From positions 1 through 56,697 of the forward strand of contig NZ_JAKHSK010000032.1 of assembly GCF_023499215.1 (NCBI RefSeq): a stretch of 56,697 nt of DNA. The letters are read 5' to 3'. Shown piece by piece: positions 1 through 8,404 of the stretch. The notes below the pieces were generated by a model. The model had not been told where the DNA came from, ran no database searches, and saw only the letters and a program-made list of their open reading frames with translations. A program made the translations under genes and the position numbers. Positions within the stretch are counted from its first letter, which is position 1. Each line of letters starts with the position of its first letter. The stretch is from Zunongwangia pacifica. GTDB taxonomy: Bacteria; Bacteroidota; Bacteroidia; Flavobacteriales; Flavobacteriaceae.

Positions 1-105
1 CTACAGTTATACCTGAATGAATTTATCTACAAACTCAACAGAAGATATTTCGGAGAAAAACTCTTCGATAGGCTCGTTATAGCAGGAATTACAGGTTATG
101 ACTAA
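1..105 (+). mobile_element. Transposase C-terminus (IS1595-like), partial
   Basis: An open frame without a start runs into the window and ends in TAA at 103-105. It encodes 34 residues, with LNEFIYKLNRRYFGEKLF followed by DRLVIAGITGYD. The pattern NEF-x-Y-x-x-NRR resembles the C-terminus of IS1595-type (ISXO2-like DDE) transposases; this rests on recall of the family. An identical inverted copy closes the window at 56593-56697. The rest of the IS lies outside the window, so family assignment is tentative. Confidence 0.7.
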
Positions 106-129
106 TTGCGGATAATCAATAAATAAATA

Positions 130-164
130 AACCTCACAGGTTTTTAAAACCTGTGAGGTTTTTT
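130..164. terminator. Strong bidirectional terminator hairpin
   Basis: Perfect inverted arms AACCTCACAGGTTT and AAAACCTGTGAGGTT are followed by a T run, and preceded by A-rich sequence for the other strand. It separates the transposase remnant from menD. The same CCTCACAG arm is reused in the terminator at 23825-23872. Confidence 0.85.
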
Positions 165-236
165 GGTTAAGTTTTCTTCTCACCAAAATTCCGTTAAATA
201 CTTTTTAAAGCAGTCATGGAAGTCTGTAGTAAATCG

Positions 237-244
237 TAATTTTG
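237..244 (+). promoter_or_regulatory. Candidate menD -7 box TAATTTTG
   Basis: TAATTTTG fits the Bacteroidota -7 consensus TAnnTTTG and lies about 70 bp before the menD start. No clear TTG is seen at the -33 distance, so this is only a candidate. Confidence 0.35.
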
Positions 245-314
245 GGGTATAATTTTAATATGCGGTAGATTTTTAAACTCCCCCAAAAGTTTCCGCTCGC
301 AAAACATAAACTTT

Positions 315-2045
315 GTGAAGTATTCTAAAATACCAGTAGCACGCAATGTGGTTTCACTCTGCGTTTCAAAAAATATAAATCACGTAGTCATTTCTCCCGG
401 TTCGCGTAATGCCCCTTTAACTATTGGTTTTACGCATCATCCAGAGATTAAGTCTTACAGTATTGTAGATGAGCGTTGCGCGGCTTTTGTAGCCTTGGGT
501 ATGGCTCAGCAATTACAACAACCGGTAGCACTGGTATGTAGTTCGGGTTCCGCTTTGCTGAATTATTATCCGGCAATTTCAGAGGCATTTTATAGTGATA
601 TTCCGCTTGTGGTTATTTCCGCAGATCGCCCTATTGAGCGTATCGATATTGGGGATGGGCAAACCATAAGGCAAAAAAATGTGTATGAGAATCACATTCT
701 GTATTCCGCTAATTTATACTCTGAACTGGTTTTAGAATCTGAAGCAATCGATAAAAAATTGCAGCAAAAGCAATGGGAAGCGCAAAAGCATAATGAGCGT
801 GAAATTAATTTAGCGCTAAATAAAGCAATAGAAGAAAAAGGTCCGGTGCATATTAATGTACCGTTTTATGAACCGCTTTATGATACGGTGGAAAATATTG
901 AGGTACATCCCATTGAAATTCTTCCTGAAATTACCAAAAGACATTACGCTAAAGAAGAACTTTTGCCTTATGCGGAAATTTGGAATAAAGCCAGGCGGAA
1001 AATGGTGATCGTAGGTGTAGCGCAACCCAATGTGGTAGAGCAAAAATTCCTGGAAAAACTGGCAAAAGACGATTCGGTGATCGTGTTTACCGAAACTACT
1101 TCAAACTTACATCACGACGATTTTTTTACCAGGATCGATACGATGATCGGGCCGATTGAAAAAGACGAAAAGATGCAGGCGCTTTTTGAAGCATTAAGGC
1201 CTGATATTTTGCTGACGTTTGGAGGAATGATCGTTTCAAAAAAAATAAAAGCTTTTCTACGTAATTATAATCCTAAACATCATTGGCATATCGACGCCAA
1301 AAAAGCGTATAATACGTTCTTTTGCCTGAATAAGCACTTTGAAACTTCAGTGAACGATTTCTTTACTGAGTTTTTTCCGCTAACTACGAAAATCGATAGT
1401 GATTATAGCGAATTTTGGAAAAATGTACGTCAAAAACGTCAGGTAAGGCATGATGCGTATATGGATGAGATTCCGTATTCAGATTTAAAAGCAATGCAAT
1501 TACTGGTGCCAAAAGTACCCGATAATTACATTCTACAACTGGCAAATAGCTCGACCATTCGCTATGCGCAATTGTTTAAATGGAACTCGTCTTTACGAAT
1601 TTTCTGTAACCGTGGTACCAGCGGAATCGACGGAAGTATTTCTACCGCAGCAGGATCGGCGATGGCCAGTAATGATCCTGTATTGATGCTCACGGGAGAT
1701 CTGAGTTTCTTTTATGATAGTAATGCTCTTTGGAATAAATATTTACCGGCTAATTTCAGAATAATTATAATCAATAATTCTGGTGGCGGAATTTTTAGAA
1801 TTTTACCGGGGAACAAGAATAGTGAAAATTTCGATACTTTTTTTGAAACCATTCACGATCTTAAAGCAAAACAACTGGCAAAAATGTATGATTTTGGATA
1901 TGAAGCTGTATCTTCTGAAACTGAAATTAGTGATGCTTTACATACATTTTTTGAAGCTTCAGAACGTCCCAAGATTTTAGAGATTTTCACTCCGCGTAAA
2001 ATAAATGATCAGGTGCTTTTAGAGTATTTTAGTTATATGAAATAA
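315..2045 (+). CDS. menD: MenD, 2-succinyl-5-enolpyruvyl-6-hydroxy-3-cyclohexene-1-carboxylate synthase
   Basis: This cytoplasmic thiamine-diphosphate enzyme joins isochorismate and 2-oxoglutarate (with decarboxylation) in menaquinone synthesis. The 576-residue length is normal for the family. The N-terminus carries SPGSRNAPL (about residues 27-35) and VDERCAAF (about 52-59), both typical of MenD. The C-terminal TPP domain has GDLSFFYD near residue 460 and INNSGGGIF near 486. The start is GTG; the protein begins MKYSKIPVA, as in related flavobacteria (recalled), so I keep it. The AraC gene follows after 5 bp. menB, a later step of the pathway, is encoded 5 kb downstream on the same strand. 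Confidence 0.95.
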   Translation: MKYSKIPVARNVVSLCVSKNINHVVISPGSRNAPLTIGFTHHPEIKSYSIVDERCAAFVALGMAQQLQQPVALVCSSGSALLNYYPAISEAFYSDIPLVVISADRPIERIDIGDGQTIRQKNVYENHILYSANLYSELVLESEAIDKKLQQKQWEAQKHNEREINLALNKAIEEKGPVHINVPFYEPLYDTVENIEVHPIEILPEITKRHYAKEELLPYAEIWNKARRKMVIVGVAQPNVVEQKFLEKLAKDDSVIVFTETTSNLHHDDFFTRIDTMIGPIEKDEKMQALFEALRPDILLTFGGMIVSKKIKAFLRNYNPKHHWHIDAKKAYNTFFCLNKHFETSVNDFFTEFFPLTTKIDSDYSEFWKNVRQKRQVRHDAYMDEIPYSDLKAMQLLVPKVPDNYILQLANSSTIRYAQLFKWNSSLRIFCNRGTSGIDGSISTAAGSAMASNDPVLMLTGDLSFFYDSNALWNKYLPANFRIIIINNSGGGIFRILPGNKNSENFDTFFETIHDLKAKQLAKMYDFGYEAVSSETEISDALHTFFEASERPKILEIFTPRKINDQVLLEYFSYMK

Positions 2046-2050
2046 AAGCG

Positions 2051-2965
2051 ATGTTTCAGGAAGAGGAATTACAGGCCGATTATAATAACAGAATTACCCG
2101 GGTTTTTGAATTTATAGATGACAATTTAGAAACCAATTTGTCCTTGCAAAAACTTGCTGAAATTGCCTGTTTTTCTCCTTTTCATTTTCATCGAATATTC
2201 AAATTTATAACAGGAGAGCGGCTTAACGAATATGTAAAACGCCGGCGTATCGAAAAATCGGCGCTGGAGCTGTTGCATACCCATGATACCACAACAGCAA
2301 TAGCCCATAAATTTGGTTTTAGCGATAATTCGTCCTTTTCTAAAGCGTTTAAAAAGTATTATTCGGTAAGTCCCACGGAATTCAAAAAATTAAATCCACA
2401 TCGACATAGCAAGATCCGACAACTGAAAAGCAAAAACGGACAAGATTATCCTGACGTCGAGAAATATATTTGCAGTATTACGAATCTAAAAAAATGGATA
2501 ACTATGAATGCAAATGTTCAGATTAAAGAAATTCCTACGATGCAATTGGCTTATGTTTCTTGCTTAGGCCCTCAAAATCTTCAGGAGGCTTATGGGAAAT
2601 TAGTTCGTTGGGCAACTCCGCAAAGTTTATTGAACGAAGAGGTTAAAATGCTAACTATTTACCATGATAGTTTTAAGGTCACAATACCAGAAAAAGTAAG
2701 AATGAGTGCGGCAATGATGATTAATCCACCGGTAGAAATAGCTGGAGAAATCAGGCTGACTTCAATAACACCGGGAAAAAGTATTGTCGCTAACTTTACG
2801 ATAGGGATAGACGAATTTGAAAAATCCTGGACGGGTTTATTTTTATGGATGAACGAAAACGGATTTAAAAAAGCCGATAAAAATCCTTTTGAAATTTATC
2901 ATAATAATTTCAATGACCATCCACAAAAAAAGGCGATTGTAGATTTTTGTATTCCTGTGGAATAA
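2051..2965 (+). CDS. AraC-family regulator with GyrI-like ligand domain
   Basis: A 304-residue DNA-binding regulator. The AraC/XylS double helix-turn-helix is at the N-terminus (about residues 15-115), visible as LSLQKLAEIACFSPFHFHRIF and then IAHKFGFSDNSSFSKAFKKYY with the usual SPTEFK ending. After a linker, residues about 155-300 resemble a GyrI-like/Rob-type small-molecule binding domain. This order (HTH first) matches the AraC-GyrI fusion proteins of Bacteroidota. It starts 5 bp after menD and may share its transcript. The ligand and target genes cannot be read from the sequence. Confidence 0.88.
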   Translation: MFQEEELQADYNNRITRVFEFIDDNLETNLSLQKLAEIACFSPFHFHRIFKFITGERLNEYVKRRRIEKSALELLHTHDTTTAIAHKFGFSDNSSFSKAFKKYYSVSPTEFKKLNPHRHSKIRQLKSKNGQDYPDVEKYICSITNLKKWITMNANVQIKEIPTMQLAYVSCLGPQNLQEAYGKLVRWATPQSLLNEEVKMLTIYHDSFKVTIPEKVRMSAAMMINPPVEIAGEIRLTSITPGKSIVANFTIGIDEFEKSWTGLFLWMNENGFKKADKNPFEIYHNNFNDHPQKKAIVDFCIPVE

Positions 2966-3086
2966 AATAGCTACTATCTTGCACTAAATCAGATATTTTA
3001 ATATAAAAATAAGTTCTTCTTAAGAAGGTGTTAGCGGTTTTTTCGAAGGTGAATTGGTATATTGTAATTAACCAAAAAACAAAATT

Positions 3087-3431
3087 ATGAGTACCAAGAC
3101 AGATGAACGTGTAGGGAAATACATTCAGGATTTTAAAGAAAAGATAGGGGAAGAGCCTGACGTTGGCCTTATTAGAAAAATAACCGAATATTTAGGTCCG
3201 GTGGTTTTTAGAGATGATGCCGAAACTGTTGCTTCGAGCAGTGAAAGCGAGCTGGAAACCGTAAAATCTAACTTTTTGATAAAAAAACTTGGCTTACCAA
3301 ACGATAGCAAACTGGATGTTGGCCTAAATGCGATGTTGGAAAAATATGGTAAATCGAACCGAAATAAATACAGGGTAATCGTATATTACCTGCTTACCAA
3401 ATATTTTAATAAAGAGTCTGTATTTGCCTAA
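3087..3431 (+). CDS. DUF2853 family protein
   Basis: A 114-residue soluble protein with no signal peptide. The segment FLIKKLGL, followed by YGKSNRNKYRVIVYYLLTKYF near the C-terminus, is the signature of the DUF2853 family (recalled). The family is small, mainly helical and of unknown function. It stands alone between the AraC gene and cvfB, with its own terminator at 3453-3490. Confidence 0.85.
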   Translation: MSTKTDERVGKYIQDFKEKIGEEPDVGLIRKITEYLGPVVFRDDAETVASSSESELETVKSNFLIKKLGLPNDSKLDVGLNAMLEKYGKSNRNKYRVIVYYLLTKYFNKESVFA

Positions 3432-3452
3432 TCTCGCAGATTAGTCAGGATT

Positions 3453-3490
3453 GAATCCGTTTTCTATATTTAGGAAGCGGATTCTTTTTT
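3453..3490 (+). terminator. Rho-independent terminator after DUF2853 gene
   Basis: Arms GAATCCG (3453-3459) and CGGATTC (3478-3484) are perfect complements and are followed directly by TTTTTT. It lies 22 bp after the stop codon. Confidence 0.85.
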
Positions 3491-3510
3491 ATTCCCCTGA
3501 AATTATAAAC

Positions 3511-3518
3511 TATCTTTG
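3511..3518 (+). promoter_or_regulatory. -7 box TATCTTTG for cvfB
   Basis: TATCTTTG is an exact TAnnTTTG match, 18 bp before the cvfB ATG, giving a very short leader. The -33 region is T-rich but has no clean TTTG. Confidence 0.55.
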
Positions 3519-3535
3519 TGTTCTAAATTTATATT

Positions 3536-4369
3536 ATGCTGAATATTGGCGAAAATCATCGTTTAATTATTGATCGTGAAACCGAACCTGGTTTATTTCT
3601 TAAAAATGCTGAAGGAGATGAGGTGTTATTGCCTAATAAATACATTCCTGAAAATTTTAAATTAGAAGATGAAATCGAGGTTTTTGTGTATCTGGATCAC
3701 TCAGAGCGTCCGGTGGCGACAACTTTAGAGCCTTATGTAAAACTAGATGAATTCGCCTTTTTAGAATGTGTAGAGACCACTGATTTTGGTGCTTTTTTAG
3801 ATTGGGGATTAGAGAAGCATTTATTCGTTCCGTTTAAGGAACAGGTTTATCCCATGCAAAAAGGGCATCATTATTTAATTTTTTGCTATTTAGATGAAGA
3901 CACTAACCGATTGGTCGCTTCAAGTAAAGTACATGCATTTTTAGATAATTCAGACTTAACCATAAAACCATTTGAAGAAGTCGATCTTATTATAAGTAAT
4001 AAAACAGATCTTGGCTATAATGTGATCATTAATGAAATTCATCTTGGTTTGGTATATAATGATGATGTTTTTCAGCCTATAGAAATTGGCGATCGTATTA
4101 AAGGATTTATAAAAAAGACCAGAAAAGACGGGAAAATCGATGTTACTTTACAGCGTCCCGGATATCGAAGTATCGAGCCTAATGCCCAGGCGATTTTGGA
4201 TGAATTACAAAAACAAAACGGTTTTTTAAATATTACTGACAAGTCTTCACCAGATCAAATAAAAGCCGTACTTAAAATGAGCAAAAAAAGCTTTAAGCGC
4301 GCTGCAGGAAATCTTTATAAACAGCGCCAAATTGATATAAAAGAAGACGGTATTTATTTAAAACAGTAA
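3536..4369 (+). CDS. cvfB: CvfB-family S1-like RNA-binding protein
   Basis: A 277-residue soluble protein. It resembles the CvfB/YitL family, with several S1-like beta-barrel repeats in the first ~215 residues. S1-like features are TTDFGAFLDWGLEKHLFVP (about residues 81-99), a shorter repeat around LGYNVIINEIHLGLVY, and RKDGKIDVTLQRPGY. The C-terminal ~60 residues fit the winged-helix domain of the family. The family binds RNA and affects virulence gene expression in Staphylococcus; its role in flavobacteria is not established. It is preceded by a -7 box close to the ATG. Confidence 0.88.
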   Translation: MLNIGENHRLIIDRETEPGLFLKNAEGDEVLLPNKYIPENFKLEDEIEVFVYLDHSERPVATTLEPYVKLDEFAFLECVETTDFGAFLDWGLEKHLFVPFKEQVYPMQKGHHYLIFCYLDEDTNRLVASSKVHAFLDNSDLTIKPFEEVDLIISNKTDLGYNVIINEIHLGLVYNDDVFQPIEIGDRIKGFIKKTRKDGKIDVTLQRPGYRSIEPNAQAILDELQKQNGFLNITDKSSPDQIKAVLKMSKKSFKRAAGNLYKQRQIDIKEDGIYLKQ

Positions 4370-4378
4370 AAGAAGTTT

Positions 4379-4882
4379 TTAGTAATAATAGCGGTTACTA
4401 CGGCGATAAGGATAAGGCGTGGTATAGAAATTATTCATCTGACTATTGTACAGGGAATTATGGTATCGATGAAATGGATTACTGCTGAAGTTATTATTAT
4501 TAAAGTTATTAATACCGTTATTTAATTGATCTTGTTGATTATTACCGGTAAGCTGAATGGCTTTTTCTTCTCTAGGAGCAGTTTGTGGTAAATTGATGCT
4601 GGCAAGGCGTTTCGCTTTAGCCAGTTCGCGCTGGCGATTCTCTTCTCGAATTACACCAACCATATCGAATTCTTCACGTTCATTTTGTACTCCTATAAAC
4701 CTTCCGCTAGGTAAATTAGGATCGTATACCAAAAACTGATTAGGTTTTAAATCGGTTAATACGGGAGCCAAAAATTTATCAGGATCCAGTTGAAGATGAA
4801 CAGTTTTGGCCGCAGGAATTTCCTGGGCAAATAATCCTGTACTTAAAGTAAAAAGAAAAAGGATGCTAAGAAGATTTTTCAT
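4379..4882 (-). CDS. Secreted Asn/Tyr-rich hypothetical protein
   Basis: I do not recognise the family. The 167-residue protein begins with a clear signal peptide (MKNLLSILFLFTLSTGLFA, cleavage likely before QE). A middle part (residues about 25-105) contains FLVYDPNLPSGRFIG and a basic stretch. The last 60 residues are of low complexity, rich in Asn, Tyr, Ser and Arg, ending RRSNRYYY. It is transcribed convergently with cvfB, the two stop codons being only 9 bp apart. Likely exported to the periplasm or surface; function unknown. Confidence 0.6.
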   Translation of the reverse strand: MKNLLSILFLFTLSTGLFAQEIPAAKTVHLQLDPDKFLAPVLTDLKPNQFLVYDPNLPSGRFIGVQNEREEFDMVGVIREENRQRELAKAKRLASINLPQTAPREEKAIQLTGNNQQDQLNNGINNFNNNNFSSNPFHRYHNSLYNSQMNNFYTTPYPYRRSNRYYY

Positions 4883-5398
4883 TTAACTGGGACGTTTCCA
4901 AAACTGTTTCAAAAATTATGCTAAACTTAAAACACACAGAGGAAAATTCAAAATTATAAATTAAATTTTTGGTTATCCGTGATTAGTAATAATTTGTTGT
5001 TTTCATCATTCCGTTTCGATAGCTATCGAAATTGATCCGGAATTTTATACTATACTGAAAAACAAAATCTTGAAGATAACAATAGCTTATTATGATTCAT
5101 TCCATACATTCAATTTAAATTTTTAAAGAAAACCGATATTGGCGATTTTTAGTATGTTTTTATTAGAAGGTTTTAAAATTAAAGAGTCCTTTGCTTTAGT
5201 TGAAATATTCAGGTTGTGATCATACGCAAATCATCCATTCATAACATCTTTAAAAGAAAACTCGCAAATCTAAGAAGAAGAATAATGCTACAAAGTTATA
5301 ACCGTAAATGAGGTATAATTATTAAAATACCGTCCCAAAACAGCAAATTTTAAAAAATAAGGCTACTTTAGTCGAAAATATAAACACCAAACCTAATC
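4883..5398. other. AT-rich intergenic region with an 18-bp palindrome
   Basis: No credible gene is seen in these 516 bases. A perfect palindrome TTTCGATAGCTATCGAAA lies at 5014-5031; related GATAGCTATCG cores occur elsewhere in the window (23845 area), so this is probably a dispersed element. TACTTTAG near 5364 is one mismatch from a -7 box and may serve the DUF2059 gene. Confidence 0.5.
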
Positions 5399-5806
5399 AT
5401 GAAAAAATTAGTTTTTATCCTATTTGTAATTTTAGGAACCAGTGCTTTTGCACAGGAAACAGAAGGAGATTCTTTTCAGAAAAAAGCAGTAAAATTAATC
5501 GAATTAACTTCAGGACAGCAGTTCGAAATTATTAGTGAACCTATTGTAAATCAGATTCCTGAAGAAAATCGAGAAGCATTTAAAAAAGATCTTAAAGAAA
5601 GCCTTAAAGGACTTTATGTGAAACTAGCCGAAATTTATCGAGAAGAATTTACAGAAGCCGAGATAGATGAAATCCTTGCTTTTTATGATACACCGGTAGG
5701 GAAGAAAATGGTTGCTACCACACCAAAAGTAATGGAAAAAGCAATGACTGTAGGTCAACAATGGGGAATGGAACTCCAATCAATTATGGCCAAATATATG
5801 CAGTAA
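5399..5806 (+). CDS. DUF2059 domain secreted protein
   Basis: A 135-residue protein with a signal peptide (MKKLVFILFVILGTSAFA, cleavage before QE). The mature part is helical. It contains YREEFTEAEIDEILAFYDTP and then GKKMVATTPKVMEKAM, which is the DUF2059 signature (recalled). The family is periplasmic and of unknown function. A single gene, it ends in its own terminator at 5830-5856. Confidence 0.85.
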   Translation: MKKLVFILFVILGTSAFAQETEGDSFQKKAVKLIELTSGQQFEIISEPIVNQIPEENREAFKKDLKESLKGLYVKLAEIYREEFTEAEIDEILAFYDTPVGKKMVATTPKVMEKAMTVGQQWGMELQSIMAKYMQ

Positions 5807-5829
5807 GCTATAATTTAAGAGTAGCGAAA

Positions 5830-5856
5830 AACCTGGTTGAGAAGCCGGGTTTTTTT
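5830..5856 (+). terminator. Terminator after DUF2059 gene
   Basis: Arms AACCTGGTT and AAGCCGGGTT pair with two G-U wobbles around a short loop and run into seven T residues. Confidence 0.8.
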
Positions 5857-5947
5857 GTACATGAGTTTTAAAGTTGGAAAGTGGTGGGTGAATATGAGTG
5901 TTTTATGCGGGATTCAAGAGGCAAGACTCAAGAATCAGGAAAAATAG

Positions 5948-6052
5948 ACTAAAAAAATATTTTAAATGCTAAATGTTGCGAATGTCATTTCGATCTTGCC
6001 TTGCCGGAAGGCAGGTGAAGCGCAGCGAAATAGAGAAATCTATTGCTTCAAT
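5948..6052. repeat. Intergenic repeat copy 1 (GAATGTCATTTCGA-type element)
   Basis: This ~105-bp stretch (containing ATGTCATTTCGATCTTGCC and GGCAGGTGAAGCGCAGCGAA) recurs at 6887-6991, and a truncated copy lies at 6481-6541. It is non-coding and of the REP-like kind common between genes of Bacteroidota. Confidence 0.75.
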
Positions 6053-6142
6053 TCAAAAAAGATTTCTGTTTCATTACATTATGCTCAAATTGCTGGTAGA
6101 ATTTCAGGTTAAAAAATTCCATGTTTAAAGTTTGAAAAAAGC

Positions 6143-6440
6143 TTTATTTTGAATGCTGAATTGTATATCCGTAATATCTCACAGTGAGGTTTGGTCACCC
6201 TGAACCAGCCCGTCCGGCAGGCGGGCTTGATTAAGGGGCTAATTATAGTTGATTTTTCAATACAGTATGAGATTCTGGATCAAGTCCAGAATGACGAAAA
6301 CAACGAATTATTACCAATTACGGATAACCAAATTGGTTTCAATTTAACAGATTAAATTAAGAATAACGCAATTGTGAGTTCTATTTAGAGGAAGCTAAGC
6401 GCTGATAGCTGAAAGCCGATGGCTTATAAAGAATCAAGAA
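6143..6440. repeat. 298-bp direct repeat, copy A
   Basis: Almost identical to 6563-6860 at an offset of exactly 420 bp. It contains the palindrome-like ATTCTGGATCAAGTCCAGAAT split around AAG, and ends in AAAGAATCAAGAA. There is no open frame, and only a handful of base differences are seen. Confidence 0.85.
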
Positions 6441-6562
6441 TCAAGAATCAAGAGTCAAGAACCAAGAAAATAGAGAAATAGACTAAAAAAATATTTTAAA
6501 TACTAAATATTGAGAATGTCATTTCGATCTTGCCTTGCCGGCTCTTAGGTTTGTAAAATGAT

Positions 6563-6860
6563 TTTATTTTAAATGCTGAATTGTATATCCGTAATATCTC
6601 ACAGTGAGGTTTGGTCAACCTGAACCTGCCTGTCCGCCAGGCGGGCTTGATTAAGGGGCTAATTATAGTTGATTTTTCAATACAGTATGAGATTCTGGAT
6701 CAAGTCCAGAATGACGAAAACAACGAATTATTACCAATTACGGATAACCAAATTGGTTTCAATTTAACAGATTAAATTAAGAATAACGCAATTGTGAGTT
6801 CTATTTAGAGGAAGCTAAGCGCTGATAGCTGAAAGCCGATGGCTTATAAAGAATCAAGAA
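6563..6860. repeat. 298-bp direct repeat, copy B
   Basis: Second copy of 6143-6440 (offset 420 bp). Together with the flanking GAATGTCATTTCGA-type copies, this makes a tandem duplication that fills the gap between the DUF2059 gene and menB. Confidence 0.85.
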
Positions 6861-6886
6861 ACTAGAACCAAGAAAATAGAGAATGT

Positions 6887-6991
6887 ACTAAAAAAACATT
6901 TTAAATACTAAATATTGAGAATGTCATTTCGATCTTGCCTTGCCGGAAGGCAGGTGAAGCGCAGCGAAACAGAGAAGTCTATTGCTTCAAT
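6887..6991. repeat. Intergenic repeat copy 3 (GAATGTCATTTCGA-type element)
   Basis: Matches 5948-6052 nearly base for base (offset 939). It ends about 60 bp before the menB ATG. Reading the menB frame upstream into this element gives a false extended N-terminus. Confidence 0.75.
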
Positions 6992-7052
6992 CCACATTTT
7001 CCCTTTACAAACTCCTCGCAATACCTTATTTTTACTTCATAAAATTTACGAT

Positions 7053-7892
7053 ATGGAAAAAGCCGACTGGAAAACAGTTAAAGAATACGACGATATCACT
7101 TATAAAAAAAGTAATGGTGTAGCGAGGATTGCATTTAATAGGCCAGAGGTGCGTAATGCATTTCGACCAAAAACAACCAGCGAATTATTAGATGCTTTTC
7201 GTGATGCGCACGAGGATACTTCTATTGGGGTAGTTTTGCTTTCTGCCGAGGGGCCTTCACCAAAAGATGGGGTATATTCTTTTTGTAGTGGTGGCGACCA
7301 AAAAGCCAGAGGGCATCAGGGTTATGTAGGTGAAGATGGTTACCACCGACTGAATATTTTAGAAGTTCAGCGGTTAATCCGTTTTATGCCAAAAGCGGTT
7401 ATCTGCGTGGTGCCGGGCTGGGCTGTAGGTGGCGGTCATAGTTTACACGTGGTTTGTGATATTACTTTAGCCAGTAAAGAACATGCCATTTTTAAACAAA
7501 CCGATGCCGATGTGACCAGTTTTGATGCTGGTTATGGATCGGCTTATTTAGCAAAAATGGTAGGGCAGAAGAAAGCACGGGAGATTTTCTTTTTAGGCCG
7601 AAATTACTCTGCGCAGGAAGCTTACGAAATGGGAATGGTGAATGCTGTTATTCCGCATGCAGAATTAGAAGATACTGCCTACGAATGGGCACAGGAAATT
7701 CTCGCAAAATCACCAACGTCTATAAAAATGTTGAAATTTGCCATGAACTTAACCGACGACGGAATGGTAGGACAGCAGGTTTTTGCCGGTGAAGCTACTC
7801 GATTAGCCTATATGACCGATGAAGCCAAAGAAGGACGTAATGCCTTCCTGGAAAAAAGAAAGCCAAATTTCGAGAAAAAATGGATTCCGTAG
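7053..7892 (+). CDS. menB: MenB, 1,4-dihydroxy-2-naphthoyl-CoA synthase
   Basis: This crotonase-fold enzyme closes the second ring of the menaquinone head group from O-succinylbenzoyl-CoA. I take the ATG at 7053 (MEKADWKTVKEYDD), giving 279 residues, because the frame further upstream runs through a dispersed repeat. Visible family motifs are FCSGGDQKARG, GWAVGGGHSLHVVCD (oxyanion-hole region) and TDADVTSFDAGYGSAY. The sequence ends KKWIP like other MenB proteins. The next gene starts inside its last codons (13-bp overlap), so the two are probably translated from one transcript. menD lies upstream on the same strand. Confidence 0.95.
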   Translation: MEKADWKTVKEYDDITYKKSNGVARIAFNRPEVRNAFRPKTTSELLDAFRDAHEDTSIGVVLLSAEGPSPKDGVYSFCSGGDQKARGHQGYVGEDGYHRLNILEVQRLIRFMPKAVICVVPGWAVGGGHSLHVVCDITLASKEHAIFKQTDADVTSFDAGYGSAYLAKMVGQKKAREIFFLGRNYSAQEAYEMGMVNAVIPHAELEDTAYEWAQEILAKSPTSIKMLKFAMNLTDDGMVGQQVFAGEATRLAYMTDEAKEGRNAFLEKRKPNFEKKWIP

Positions 7893-8404
7893 AGACACCA
7901 TTCAGCAATAATACGATCGATATTGCTACCCTGCCAGATTTTGAGCAGTTAGCATTACAACCGGTTCGTAAAAACTTATTAACCAAACATCTGCTGCAAA
8001 CAGGTGTTTGGTTTTTACTGGTTATTGCTTTTGGTGTTTTTATGTATTCTCAGGAAGAAATTTTAATCGGAAGCTTAATAAGCGGATCTTTGCTTCTGTT
8101 TTTAATGTTTCTTGTTTTCGATTTCATTAAGAAGCAGCCACGTTATGGTTATGCTATAAGAGAGAAAGATCTTATTTATAAACGCGGATTTTTAGTGAGT
8201 AAAACGACCGTGGTTTCCTTCAACAGGATTCAGCATGTCTCTATAAACCGCAGTGTTTTTGATAAGTGGCTTAATTTATCGACACTCAAAATTTTTACGG
8301 CAGGCGGGAGTGGTAGTGATGTTAAAATTTCCGGTCTGGAACCACAAATTGCCGAAAAGCTTAAAGAAGCCTTAGCAGGTAAAATTGCTAACGAAGATGT
8401 CTAA
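7880..8404 (+). CDS. PH domain-containing membrane protein (YdbS-like)
   Basis: A 174-residue protein with two transmembrane helices (about residues 40-58 and 62-84), followed by a bacterial PH domain of the bPH2 type: YAIREKDLIYKRGFLVSKTTVVSFNRIQHVSINRS. This matches the YdbS half of the YdbS/YdbT pair known in Firmicutes and many other bacteria. The start overlaps menB by 13 bp and the end overlaps the next gene by 8 bp, so the pair is translationally coupled. Role unknown; YdbST proteins have been linked to resistance against certain antimicrobial peptides in Bacillus. Confidence 0.85.
   Translation: MDSVETPFSNNTIDIATLPDFEQLALQPVRKNLLTKHLLQTGVWFLLVIAFGVFMYSQEEILIGSLISGSLLLFLMFLVFDFIKKQPRYGYAIREKDLIYKRGFLVSKTTVVSFNRIQHVSINRSVFDKWLNLSTLKIFTAGGSGSDVKISGLEPQIAEKLKEALAGKIANEDV

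Noticed and set aside
6915-7052. N-terminal extension of MenB by 46 residues
   Set aside because: The extension runs through a dispersed non-coding repeat; the ATG at 7053 gives a protein of normal length.
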